Below are positions 51,094 through 59,875 of a stretch of 64,000 nt of DNA, piece after piece. Source of the stretch: Terriglobia bacterium. Its GTDB lineage: Bacteria; Acidobacteriota; Terriglobia; UBA7540. The position numbers and the translations under genes are program-made. The stretch spans positions 62,001 through 126,000 of the forward strand of contig DASTAW010000062.1 in NCBI GenBank assembly GCA_035712365.1. The letters are read 5' to 3'. Numbering within the stretch: the stretch's first letter is position 1; the number at the start of each line of letters is the position of its first letter. Under the pieces are notes generated by a model, which had not been told where the DNA came from, did not search any database, and saw nothing but the letters and a program-made list of their open reading frames with translations.

Positions 51094-52191
51094 ATGTCCT
51101 GGACAAAAAAGGCGGTCAGCCTTGGAACAGTTTGGACCCTGACTCTGGCCGGAAGCGTTCTGATGAGCGTGCGCCCGGCCCACGCGGCCCAGCAGCAGGA
51201 ACAGCAACCTGCAAAGGCCTCTGCGCCGGTGCAGGCGCCGCTCACCGAAGACGAATTGATCAAGCTTGTTAAACACAACAAGAAGGAATTGAAGAAGGCG
51301 GCGGATGAGGTCCATGCCCGAGGACTCGACTTTGAATTTACGCCCGACATCGAGAAGAAAGTCACCAAAGCCGGCGCCGACGACCAGTTCCTCACCTACG
51401 CAAAACAATTCACTCCCGCAATGCGCGCCGCGCGCAAGTCCAAGGTCGGAAACGCCGAGGTGAGCCCGGAGGAGGCCGAGGCTTACAACAAGCTCAAGGG
51501 TTCGACCGACGCTGAGACCATCATCAAATCCTCTGACGACTTCGCCGCGAAGTACCCAAAGAGCCCTCTCCTCACCTATGTGTACGCTCTCGAGGCGAGC
51601 GCTTATCAGCAGAAAAACGATGCGGGGAATGTGATCAAGTACGGCGAAAAGAGCCTGGATCTTGATCCCAATAACCTCATCAGCCTGCTGATGGTTTCGG
51701 GCGTCCTCCCACAGCCGCAGATGCTCAACAGCGTCAGCGATGCCGAAAAGGAAAAGAGGCTGGGGACGGCCGCGGATTACGCGCAGAAGGCGCTGCAGGA
51801 AATCGATCAGCTTCCAAAGCAGTCCAAGGAATCTGACGACGCTTATCAGAAACGGAAGGACCAGATTGCATCCGGGGCGTATGCGTCCATTGGCATGGTC
51901 CACCTGGAACGTTCGAGGATGGCCCTGCAGGGACTGGACCAATCTGAGCTGGCCAAGGCGGAGGAGAGCTACAAGTCCGCCATCGCCAAGTCGGATACTC
52001 CGAATCCTTCGGATTACTACCGGCTGGGGGAAGTTTACCGGGGTGAAAACAAACTCAGCGACGCGGTTGCAGCTTTCTCCAAGGCCGGGCAGTTGGCTCC
52101 GGGAACGGTCATCGAGCAGCTTGCCAACCAGCAGGTCCAGGAATTGAAGAACGCTGAAAGCTCCCAGCCCAAGGCCGCCGCAAAACCCTAG
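51094..52191 (+). CDS. Exported TPR-repeat protein
   Basis: A 365-residue exported protein. A signal peptide ends at AHAAQQ near 32. The N-terminal domain (50-110) has TEDELIKLVKHNKKELKKAA. Tetratricopeptide-like helices follow (YPKSPLLTYVYALEASAYQQ, then SYKSAIAKSDTPNPSDYYRL, then LSDAVAAFSKAGQLAPG). It probably acts as a protein-interaction scaffold in the periplasm. GGAG lies seven bases before the ATG. The gene precedes rnc by about 100 bases on the same strand and may head that operon. Confidence 0.82.
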   Translation: MSWTKKAVSLGTVWTLTLAGSVLMSVRPAHAAQQQEQQPAKASAPVQAPLTEDELIKLVKHNKKELKKAADEVHARGLDFEFTPDIEKKVTKAGADDQFLTYAKQFTPAMRAARKSKVGNAEVSPEEAEAYNKLKGSTDAETIIKSSDDFAAKYPKSPLLTYVYALEASAYQQKNDAGNVIKYGEKSLDLDPNNLISLLMVSGVLPQPQMLNSVSDAEKEKRLGTAADYAQKALQEIDQLPKQSKESDDAYQKRKDQIASGAYASIGMVHLERSRMALQGLDQSELAKAEESYKSAIAKSDTPNPSDYYRLGEVYRGENKLSDAVAAFSKAGQLAPGTVIEQLANQQVQELKNAESSQPKAAAKP

Positions 52192-52289
52192 GCCGGGATT
52201 TGAGCCAGCCGGTCCGGAAAAAATCCGATCTGGCGCGACCTTCCGGCCCGCGCCGGAGGCCCGGACTGGCCGTAGTGCATCACCAAAGC

Positions 52290-53003
52290 ATGGCGCGACC
52301 TTCCTTCAACAGGCTGGAAAAGCGGATCGGTTACAAGTTCCGCGACCGTGACCTGCTGGTCGAAGCGCTCACCCATTCCTCATATGCCCAGGAAGTCTCC
52401 CGTCCAACTCGCTACAATGAACTGATGGAGTTTCTGGGCGACGCCGTCTTGAGCTTCGCGGTTACCTTGCGGCTGCTGGAAGCTTTTCCCGAATACGACG
52501 AAGGGAAGCTTTCTCTGGCGCGCTCCAGCCTTGTGGCCGCCAATTACCTCAGCGGCATTGCGCTCGAGCTCGGCCTGGGTGAATACTTAAGGTTGGGCCA
52601 GTCGGAGGAACGGAGCGGCGGCAGGCGCAAATCCGGCATCCTCGTGGATGCGCTCGAGGCCCTGCTGGCCGCCGTATATCGCGATGGCGGCTTTGAAGAA
52701 GCCAGGCGAGTTATTGAGCGGGTGGTCCTCCCGGCGGACCTCGTCGCCCGGGTTGACGATCTGTTTGCCAACAATTATAAGGGCGCGCTGCAGGAACGTC
52801 TCCAGGCAGAGCGCCAGGGGCCTGCCCGTTACAGCGTAGTTGAAGAGGAAGGGCTGGAGCACCAGAAGACCTTTACCGTTGAAGTGAAAACAGGCGCCGG
52901 CGTGGTGGCGCGGGGCAGCGGCGCCAGCAAGAAGGCTGCCCAGCAGCAGGCCGCCAGACGCGCGTTGGCGATGCTCACAGAAAAAGTGGAGGCAGATGGC
53001 TGA
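52290..53003 (+). CDS. rnc: Ribonuclease III
   Basis: Double-strand-specific endoribonuclease for rRNA and mRNA processing. 237 residues from ATG 52290. The signature reads NELMEFLGDAVLS (Glu44, Glu47, Asp51) instead of the usual NERLEFLGD; the acidic residues are kept. The second catalytic pair lies in LVDALEALLAAVY near 120. A double-stranded RNA-binding domain follows with SGASKKAAQQQAARRAL. A TTG at 52200 could give a longer N-terminus. The 3' end overlaps lepB by eight bases. Confidence 0.95.
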   Translation: MARPSFNRLEKRIGYKFRDRDLLVEALTHSSYAQEVSRPTRYNELMEFLGDAVLSFAVTLRLLEAFPEYDEGKLSLARSSLVAANYLSGIALELGLGEYLRLGQSEERSGGRRKSGILVDALEALLAAVYRDGGFEEARRVIERVVLPADLVARVDDLFANNYKGALQERLQAERQGPARYSVVEEEGLEHQKTFTVEVKTGAGVVARGSGASKKAAQQQAARRALAMLTEKVEADG

Positions 53004-53760
53004 ACCCTACCAGAAATCGTCTTTCCGCGACACGTTTGAATCCCTGGTTGTAACGGTGGTCCTCGCGATTTTTGGGACCACCTTCGTGGTCCAGGCGTTC
53101 AAGATCCCGACCGGCTCGATGGAGAACACGCTCTTGATCGGCGACCATCTCCTGGTGAACAAGTTCGCGTTTGCTTATCCGCACGGCGCCCTGGCAAGGC
53201 TGCTTCCTTACCGCCAGATCCATCGCGGCGACATTGTGGTATTCAAATATCCGGGCAGCTCAGAGGACGCGCAGGAACCAGGCGAACACTTTGTGAAAAG
53301 GGTCATCGGACTTCCGGGCGACAGCGTCCGCGTTTTCCACCGGCAGGTGTTCGTCAATGGAACCGCGGTCGCGGAACCGTTTGTCCGCCAAAGCCACCCC
53401 AATGAACTGCGCCCAGGAGATGATTTTCCGCCGGTTACCTGGGATGAGATGGAAGGCGCGACCTCGGTCTGGCGGGCCGAATTTCAGAACTATGTCAAGG
53501 ACGGGCAGTTGGTTGTTCCTCAGAACCAGTATTTTGTCATGGGAGACAACCGGGAGGAGAGTTGGGACAGTCGTTTCTGGGGCTTTGTCCCCCGCACGCT
53601 CATTTCCGGCCGGCCGCTGGTCATTTACTGGTCATACGAAACTCCCCCGGGCCAATACGAGCAGACCTCATTGAGTGACCGGCTCAGCCAGTTCGGCAGC
53701 ATGTTCGTCCATTTCTTCAGCCGGACGCGCTGGAGCAGGACCTTCAAGCTTGTGCACTGA
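52996..53760 (+). CDS. lepB: Signal peptidase I
   Basis: Membrane-bound serine/lysine protease that removes signal peptides from exported proteins; 254 residues. One N-terminal membrane helix (SLVVTVVLAIFGTTFVVQAF) is followed by the catalytic Ser41 in KIPTGSMENTLL and Lys101 in FVKRVIGLPGD, and by the signature GDNREESWDSRFWGFV. The start overlaps rnc and the stop overlaps the AsmA-type gene (TGATG), so three genes are tightly coupled. This fits the many exported proteins in the window. Confidence 0.96.
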   Translation: MAEPYQKSSFRDTFESLVVTVVLAIFGTTFVVQAFKIPTGSMENTLLIGDHLLVNKFAFAYPHGALARLLPYRQIHRGDIVVFKYPGSSEDAQEPGEHFVKRVIGLPGDSVRVFHRQVFVNGTAVAEPFVRQSHPNELRPGDDFPPVTWDEMEGATSVWRAEFQNYVKDGQLVVPQNQYFVMGDNREESWDSRFWGFVPRTLISGRPLVIYWSYETPPGQYEQTSLSDRLSQFGSMFVHFFSRTRWSRTFKLVH

Positions 53761-56378
53761 TGACTCAAACCAGGCGCCGACATCTTCGAAATGCCGCGGT
53801 CGCCCTGGCGCTGCTGATAGGGGCGGCGTGGGTGGCGCCGCTTTTTCTGAATGCCGGACGCTATCGCCCCCTGTTGAAGGCGGGCCTCGAACGATCTCTC
53901 GGCAGGAAGGTGGCTCTCGGCCACATTGCACTGCACTTCTTTCCCCGGCTTGGATTCACCGTTGATAATGTGGTGATCGACGAAGATCCCTCCTTTGGCC
54001 TGGAGCCATTCGTGCGGGTTGGCCGGCTTGATTGCGATCTTCGTTGGCGAAGTCTGTGGAGTTCGCACGTCTACCTGGGCACCCTCAAACTTTCCAGCCC
54101 CAGCATCAACCTTGTCCGGAATTCTTCCGGCAAATGGAACATCGAAGATCTGCTTTTGCGAAGCCGGATCAAGCCCCAGTCGCGCGACCACGCCACGCCC
54201 GCGCCGATGCCCTCGAACCTGTCGGTCGAGATTGAGGGAGCGCGGCTGAACTTCAAAATCGGCGAAAACAAAAAGCCTTTTACGGTTATTAACGCCGGCG
54301 CCCATCTGGATTTTGACTACGATTCCGAGCGGCTTGATTTCCGAATGGCGGGCGAGCCGGTGCGCACGGACCTGGAATTCCCCACGCCGGGGCTGGTGGA
54401 TCTGGACGGCAACTGGTCACCAGCGCGGGCCGCACGGGATTCTCTTCAAGCCACCCTCCGAATGCAGGGAGCGTTGCTTTACGACTGGATCCCGCTCCTG
54501 ACCGGAAGGAACCCCGAACTCTACGGGGTGCTGAACAGCACCATCAACCTGGGCGGGAGCCTTCGGCAGATCGAGTACACGGGTGAAGCACATCTCAGCC
54601 AGCTTCACCGCTGGGAACAATTGCCGTCGGCGAGTGATTTGCCTTGCGACCTTCGCTTCCGGGGCCAGTTTGACCGCGACAAGGAAGACCTTGTCATCCA
54701 AAGCATGGACCTGGCCTTCGTGAATTCGCAGGTCCACCTGGAGGGTTCAATCGCCACCGTCGCGTCACGGCCGGACTTTGATTTAGTCGTGGCCTTCGAG
54801 CGTTCTCGAATGGAAGACCTGTTGCGGCTGGGTACACGGGTCCTGGGCAAGCGGGTTGCCTGGGACGTTAACGGACGCGTCAATGGAATGGTTTCAGTGC
54901 AGGGCCCCTGGAACGGACAGCGGTATGGCGGGTTTCTCAATGCTCACCAGGTCCGCTTAGACACATCTTCAGGGACCTTCCCGGTGTCGGACGTCGCCCT
55001 CCGCATCACCGGATCGGGCGCCCGCCTGTCGCCCGCGCGGGTCTTGCTGGCTCCCGGTGTTGACGTTGTTGTTGAAGGGAGCTTGCGGCATTTCCCCCCC
55101 CAACACGCCGGGCGGCCGACGGTGGTGCATCCTGGGTACCAGTTGACGTTGTCCTCCAGCGCGGTGAACCTGGGAAGGCTGGTGCATTTTGGGCGCGCCC
55201 TGGGCATTCTTGGCAAAAGTCCCATGGAGGCTGAGGGAATCGGATCGTTCACTCTTCGCCTTGCCGGCGGCGCGTGGCCCTGGACCCGGCCAAGCGTCAC
55301 GGCACAGGCCAGTATTCGCAGCGCGCGGCTGGTGATTCCAGGGTTGAGCGGACCGCTGAACGTTCCGCGGGCCCGCATTCAGGTCTACGGCAGGCAGATC
55401 ATCATCAATCCGATCCTGGCGGTGATGGGCACCAGCGTTTTCTCCGGCTGGGCGGTGCATCAGCGCGGGTCGCCTGCCCCGTGGGATTTCAGCCTGACGG
55501 CTGACAAACTGAGCATCGAGCAGGCCAGCCAATGGTTCGAGGGAATCGGTGACCGGAATACGCCTTCATTTCTTGACAGAATTGCAGGCATCGGCGCGCT
55601 GATCGGCGGCCGCCGCCCGGCCTTTCACCTGGCGGGCAGCATGGACGCGCGCGGGCGCTTTTCCACTCCACTGATAACTTATCGCGGCGTGTCGCTACGC
55701 GATTTTCAGGCCAGCGTTGATATTCACGACCGCAAGGTTCGCGTTTCGCGAGTTCGATTTGAGGCGGGAGGCGGGCACGGAGAGGGGAACGCGCTCTTGG
55801 ATCTGTCCAGGAGCCCGGTACAGATTTCAGGCCAGGCTGGAATCCGCGGCGCCAGTATCCGGCCATTGGGACCTTACCTCCCGCCGGCCGTGCGGACAGT
55901 CCGCGGATACTATTCTGCGGGTGGAACTTTTGAGGCCAGCGGTTTGACCCACGCGCAACTTGCCAGGACCCTGAAAGGAGTTGCCACCGTGCAACTGGAG
56001 AGCGTCAATCTCGGCGATTTCGACCCCGTCGGGTCCTTGGCCCGCCGCTTCGGCATGGAAGCTCTTGAGGAGCCTCCACAAGCCCTGGTTATACCGCGCG
56101 CCACAGCGCACCTCGACGTTCAGGATCGCCAGTTGACACTTGACGATTTTCTGGTGGACATCGACGGCGCCGAATTCCAGCTTCACGGGGGCTATTCGTT
56201 CGACGGGTCCGCGCGATTGCTGGTTCGGGCTGACCTGCGCGGTATCCATCAGCCGTGGACGCCTGTCCATCCCGGCATCGCAGGACCGGCGTCCAGAATT
56301 GCGGACCTTCACTTTGGCGGCACGCTCCGCAATCTTGAAATGATGCCCTCGACCCAGATATCGCAGACTCAGCCCTGA
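53760..56378 (+). CDS. AsmA-family envelope protein
   Basis: A large (872-residue) AsmA-like protein anchored by one N-terminal helix (AAVALALLIGAAWVAPLFL). The first 130 residues are typical: RPLLKAGLERSLGRKVALGH, then FFPRLGFTVDNVVIDEDPSF and PSINLVRNSSGKWNIEDLLL. The rest is long repeated beta structure as in AsmA/TamB-type lipid-transfer bridges, with the AsmA_2-like part VTAQASIRSARLVIPG onwards. Likely role: outer membrane lipid homeostasis. It is coupled to lepB upstream and 11 bases before the next gene. Confidence 0.88.
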   Translation: MTQTRRRHLRNAAVALALLIGAAWVAPLFLNAGRYRPLLKAGLERSLGRKVALGHIALHFFPRLGFTVDNVVIDEDPSFGLEPFVRVGRLDCDLRWRSLWSSHVYLGTLKLSSPSINLVRNSSGKWNIEDLLLRSRIKPQSRDHATPAPMPSNLSVEIEGARLNFKIGENKKPFTVINAGAHLDFDYDSERLDFRMAGEPVRTDLEFPTPGLVDLDGNWSPARAARDSLQATLRMQGALLYDWIPLLTGRNPELYGVLNSTINLGGSLRQIEYTGEAHLSQLHRWEQLPSASDLPCDLRFRGQFDRDKEDLVIQSMDLAFVNSQVHLEGSIATVASRPDFDLVVAFERSRMEDLLRLGTRVLGKRVAWDVNGRVNGMVSVQGPWNGQRYGGFLNAHQVRLDTSSGTFPVSDVALRITGSGARLSPARVLLAPGVDVVVEGSLRHFPPQHAGRPTVVHPGYQLTLSSSAVNLGRLVHFGRALGILGKSPMEAEGIGSFTLRLAGGAWPWTRPSVTAQASIRSARLVIPGLSGPLNVPRARIQVYGRQIIINPILAVMGTSVFSGWAVHQRGSPAPWDFSLTADKLSIEQASQWFEGIGDRNTPSFLDRIAGIGALIGGRRPAFHLAGSMDARGRFSTPLITYRGVSLRDFQASVDIHDRKVRVSRVRFEAGGGHGEGNALLDLSRSPVQISGQAGIRGASIRPLGPYLPPAVRTVRGYYSAGGTFEASGLTHAQLARTLKGVATVQLESVNLGDFDPVGSLARRFGMEALEEPPQALVIPRATAHLDVQDRQLTLDDFLVDIDGAEFQLHGGYSFDGSARLLVRADLRGIHQPWTPVHPGIAGPASRIADLHFGGTLRNLEMMPSTQISQTQP

Positions 56379-56389
56379 GGAGGAGTTCT

Positions 56390-57079
56390 TTGCAGAGACT
56401 GATTTCCCGCAGAAAGCTTACGGCCCCCAAATGGCTGGCGCCGGCGGTGATTCTGCCGCTGGCCGTCTGCAGTGTACTGCTGGGGGTGCTGGGATTGGCG
56501 GCGGATGCCTCCACGTCACAAGCGCGCGCCCCTGCCGGACTCTCCACGGCGGCAGCCAGCGCCTTCCAGTCGAAGCTGATCGAACTCTCCGCGACAGGCC
56601 CGGTGAAGCGTGGTCCACACAGTCCGATCGTGATCACCGACAACGAAGTGAATTCATTCGTCAAGTATGATCGCCCGGAGTTTCTGCCAGCCGGCGTCAA
56701 CGATCTGGAGTTTCATTTCAAGCCTGACGGCATCCATGGAGCGGCCAACGTCAATTTCGATCAGCTCAAGCCCTCACAACAATCTGAAAGTCCGTTGACC
56801 GCCCGGCTGCTTGCTTCCATCTTCCACGGCACCCAGCGCCTGACCGCGTTGGGCGCGCTCGAGAGCAAAGACGGCACTGGCACGCTTACCATCAAGGATG
56901 TGCACATCGGCAGTACGGCGCTGTCGGACTGGCTGGTCAACTTTCTGGTCCACACCTACGTTGAGTCTGAGTACAAAGTTGACCTGAGCAAGCCCTTCCT
57001 TTTGCCAGACCACGTCATGCGCATTGAATTTGCTCCCGGCAAAGCCGTCTTCGTCCGCGGCGCCCAACCGAAAAAGTAG
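56390..57079 (+). CDS. Envelope protein of unknown function, partner of the AsmA gene
   Basis: A 229-residue protein with an N-terminal membrane anchor or signal (LAPAVILPLAVCSVLLGVLG). The body has ITDNEVNSFVKYDRPEFLPA, then GVNDLEFHFKPDGIHGAANV, then SKPFLLPDHVMRIEFAPGKA. This long-beta pattern resembles lipid-binding LmeA/DUF2993-type domains, but I would not assign it. The TTG start has GGAGGAG just upstream. It lies 11 bases after the AsmA gene and is likely in the same operon, so a joint role in lipid handling is inferred. Confidence 0.7.
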   Translation: MQRLISRRKLTAPKWLAPAVILPLAVCSVLLGVLGLAADASTSQARAPAGLSTAAASAFQSKLIELSATGPVKRGPHSPIVITDNEVNSFVKYDRPEFLPAGVNDLEFHFKPDGIHGAANVNFDQLKPSQQSESPLTARLLASIFHGTQRLTALGALESKDGTGTLTIKDVHIGSTALSDWLVNFLVHTYVESEYKVDLSKPFLLPDHVMRIEFAPGKAVFVRGAQPKK

Positions 57080-57282
57080 GCTGCTTGCTGCCGGCGTCCT
57101 GCGTGCAGAGACGGCTGTCAGCCTGGTGATGCAAAGACCGCTGCAGGAATTCTCGCGCGCTCTGTGTCCTGCCGTTTGATTTGCGCGTGAGATTTCGATT
57201 ACAAATGGGACTGTGGCTTCTCGACATGTCACTCCCTATTCAGTAATGGCGCAGCATTCAGTCCAACGGAACGACTAAAGTT

Positions 57283-58503
57283 ATGGAACACCCGGGCCAG
57301 GTATTGCTCGAGCTCTTCCTGATGTATGCGGGAGGAAAGCTGCTGGCGGAAATCGCCGAGCGGCTCCGGCAGCCCGGAGTTTTGGGCGAGTTGATTGCAG
57401 GCGTGTTGCTGGGGCCGTCGCTGCTCCACCTGGTCCATCTCACCGAACTGAACCAGGGCATCGCTGAAATCGGAGCGGTGTTTCTGCTCTTCACCGTTGG
57501 CCTGGAAACAAAGCCCAGCGACCTTCTGGAAGTGGGCTGGACGGCTGTCGCCGTCGGGGTCCTGGGCGTCATCCTGCCTTTTGTGCTGGGCCTCTTGTAC
57601 ATGAAGTTTGCCGGCCACACGACGGTCGAGTCGATTTTTGTGGGCGCTGCAATGGTGGCGACCAGCGTGGGCATTACCGCCAGAGTTTTGGGGGATTTGG
57701 GCGCCCTGTCAACCCGCGCGGCCCGCGTGATTCTGGCAGCAGCCGTGTTGGATGACATTCTGGGCTTGCTGGTGCTTGCCGTGGTCAGCAGCCTTTCAAC
57801 CGGAGAAATCCATTACCTCCAATTGCTCACAGTCGCCGCCGAGGCCGTGGGCTTCACGCTTCTGATCGTGTTTTTGGGCTCGCGGCTGATTGGCCGGTTT
57901 CAGCCTCAGGTCGAAAAACTTCGCGCGCGCGATTCCGCTTTCATCCTTTCAATCATCCTCTGCCTGGGACTCTCTCTCGCATCTGTTTACATCGGCATCG
58001 CCGCCATTGTCGGAGCGTTCCTGTCCGGGCTGGCGTTTGCCGACCACAGCGAGCGGTGGAAGCTGCAAGAGAACGCTCATCCGCTCAGCGAATTCCTGGC
58101 GCCTTTCTTTTTTGTGATGCTCGGGGTGCAGGTGAACGTCGAGACGCTTGCGAAGCCCAGCATCCTGGGCCTTGCCGCCATCATCTGTATCCTGGCCATC
58201 CTCGGAAAGCTTGTGGGCTGCGGGTTTGGCGCCTTCGGTATGAATTTCAAGGACAAGTTGCGCGTTGGCATTGGGATGGTACCGCGGGGAGAAGTCGGGT
58301 TGATCGTGGCGGGCGTGGGTTTGACCCTGCACACCATTTCCGAAGCCGTCTATTCCATCGTTCTGCTGATGAGCATAGTCACCACCCTTGTAGCGCCTCC
58401 ATTCCTCCGCATGGTGATGCCCTTTCCGTCGAAGGAGGCGTCGCCTCCTGAGGCCCTGCCCCAGGACGAAGGGCGCTCAGCCGAAGTCTCTCTCGAAGAA
58501 TAA
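57283..58503 (+). CDS. CPA2-type cation:proton antiporter (membrane domain)
   Basis: Inner-membrane Na+ or K+/H+ exchanger, 406 residues and about twelve hydrophobic helices. GVLLGPSLLHLV near 43-54 and the catalytic double-aspartate AAVLDDILGLLVLAVV (about 147-162) are conserved. The RCK/TrkA domain of KefB-type proteins is absent, as in stand-alone members. MVPRGEVGLIVAGVGL near 330 is typical. No clear ribosome binding site; ATG 57283 is chosen by family length. The 203 bases upstream show nothing else. Confidence 0.92.
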   Translation: MEHPGQVLLELFLMYAGGKLLAEIAERLRQPGVLGELIAGVLLGPSLLHLVHLTELNQGIAEIGAVFLLFTVGLETKPSDLLEVGWTAVAVGVLGVILPFVLGLLYMKFAGHTTVESIFVGAAMVATSVGITARVLGDLGALSTRAARVILAAAVLDDILGLLVLAVVSSLSTGEIHYLQLLTVAAEAVGFTLLIVFLGSRLIGRFQPQVEKLRARDSAFILSIILCLGLSLASVYIGIAAIVGAFLSGLAFADHSERWKLQENAHPLSEFLAPFFFVMLGVQVNVETLAKPSILGLAAIICILAILGKLVGCGFGAFGMNFKDKLRVGIGMVPRGEVGLIVAGVGLTLHTISEAVYSIVLLMSIVTTLVAPPFLRMVMPFPSKEASPPEALPQDEGRSAEVSLEE

Positions 58504-58663
58504 GGCCGGTTGGCTTGATGGACCAACCATCTCTCGATCGCTGGCTGTGCTCCCAGCGCGTACGTTCGGCGCCGCAGGAAATCAATGTCCATGGTGTTTT
58601 CAGTTGCTACCTGTATTGTGCTTGGCCTATACTTCACCCTTCAATTTATAAGGGGGCTTCATC

Positions 58664-59695
58664 ATGGGAAAATCAGGAGTTGGACGGCGTGACTTCATGA
58701 GAGCGGCGGGCGCGTCTGCAGCGGCACTGGGAGCGGCTGGGACCCTTGGGGCGCAGAGCCAGGAATCGAAACATGCCGATGTTCCACTTGCTCCCGCAAC
58801 CAAATTTCCCAAGCTTGCATTCATTACCAATTACTCGCGTCAGAAGCTGGCCTTTGCGACCGAAACAGGATATGAAGGCGTAGTGGTAAAGGCCGGGAAG
58901 GAATTCAACCCTTACCTGAGCGACTCTCAGATCGACCAGATTCTTGCGACTTCCCGCGAAACAGGCTGCCGGATCATCAGCGTCGAAGGATTTTATGATC
59001 TACAGGGAAAAGGCATCAACCACATTGACCCTGACCCCGCGGCGCGGCGCTCGTCAAATGAGAAGTTTATTCATTACCTCGAGTTTGCTCATCGACTGGG
59101 CTGCAAATTCGTGGGCGCCTTCAGCGGGGGAATTCCCGGGGCCAGTTTTGACCGGCAGGCGAAAGAGCTTGCGGAAGTATTCCATGACAAATTCCTCCCG
59201 GTGTGCCAGAAGCTCGACGTCTCAATGGGGTGGGAGAATTATCCCACGGCGATCAATTTCGCCACCGTCCCGGCGGCCTGGGAGAAAGTGTTTGAGCTGA
59301 TTCCGGACCACCACTTTGGGATGGAATTTGATCCCTCTCATCTGGTCCGGCAATACATCGATCCTTATGTGGCCGTGTGGAACATCCGTGACCGCCTGCT
59401 GGCCATCCATCTGAAAGACACGGAAATCACTCAGCCGGTCCTCCAGCAGGTCGGAATTCGTGGGGATGGCTGGTGGCGCTATCGGATTCCCGGCCAGGGA
59501 TTGATCGACTGGCCTCGCTTTTTCACCGTGCTTCTTCAGACTGGATTCAATGGCGGCGCAGCCGTTGAGCACGAAGACAAGTTCTGGGATGCGCCTCCGA
59601 GTGACGGTGCTGCGGAATTTCCGCAGGCCCGCAAGGACGGGTTCATCCTGGCCTATCGCTTCTTGCGGCAATTTCTTCCGGGCCGCCTCAGTTGA
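58664..59695 (+). CDS. Tat-exported sugar phosphate isomerase/epimerase (TIM barrel)
   Basis: A 343-residue protein of the xylose isomerase-like AP_endonuc_2 family. A clear twin-arginine signal (GRRDFMRAAGASAAALGAAG) means it is exported folded. The barrel has GYEGVVVKAGKEF, GCRIISVEGFYD, LGCKFVGAFSGG, VSMGWENYPTAI with a probable metal-binding Glu, and IHLKDTEITQ with His. Substrate unknown. The Acidobacteriota and Planctomycetota have many such secreted members, often with sugar oxidoreductases. Confidence 0.87.
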   Translation: MGKSGVGRRDFMRAAGASAAALGAAGTLGAQSQESKHADVPLAPATKFPKLAFITNYSRQKLAFATETGYEGVVVKAGKEFNPYLSDSQIDQILATSRETGCRIISVEGFYDLQGKGINHIDPDPAARRSSNEKFIHYLEFAHRLGCKFVGAFSGGIPGASFDRQAKELAEVFHDKFLPVCQKLDVSMGWENYPTAINFATVPAAWEKVFELIPDHHFGMEFDPSHLVRQYIDPYVAVWNIRDRLLAIHLKDTEITQPVLQQVGIRGDGWWRYRIPGQGLIDWPRFFTVLLQTGFNGGAAVEHEDKFWDAPPSDGAAEFPQARKDGFILAYRFLRQFLPGRLS

Positions 59696-59720
59696 TGTGT
59701 CCGGGAAGGCGCAACGGTTG

Positions 59721-59831
59721 CGTCTGCCATTCTGGTCCCGCAAAGCGGGAGAAGAATCTGCTTTTGATCTGTGTACTGAAGATAAAGCAGGTTCCTCAGG
59801 CCGATAAGAACGGCGGCCCTTCGGAATGACG
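59721..59831. repeat. Interspersed inverted-repeat element, family B
   Basis: Begins with CGTCTGCCATTCTGG and ends with CTTCGGAATGACGA. Inside are CCCGCAAAGCGGGAGAAG, AATCTGCTTTT and on the opposite arm AAAGCAGGTTCCTC. It sits between the sugar isomerase-like and S9 peptidase genes. Confidence 0.75.
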
Positions 59832-59875
59832 AACGAGGTTGCCTTTTCACCGAGCTGTTACACCTCGACAACTCC

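Noticed and set aside
51061-51942. A 293-codon minus-strand frame with hydrophobic stretches.
   Set aside because: Antisense to the TPR protein gene, which has a promoter, ribosome binding site and repeats.
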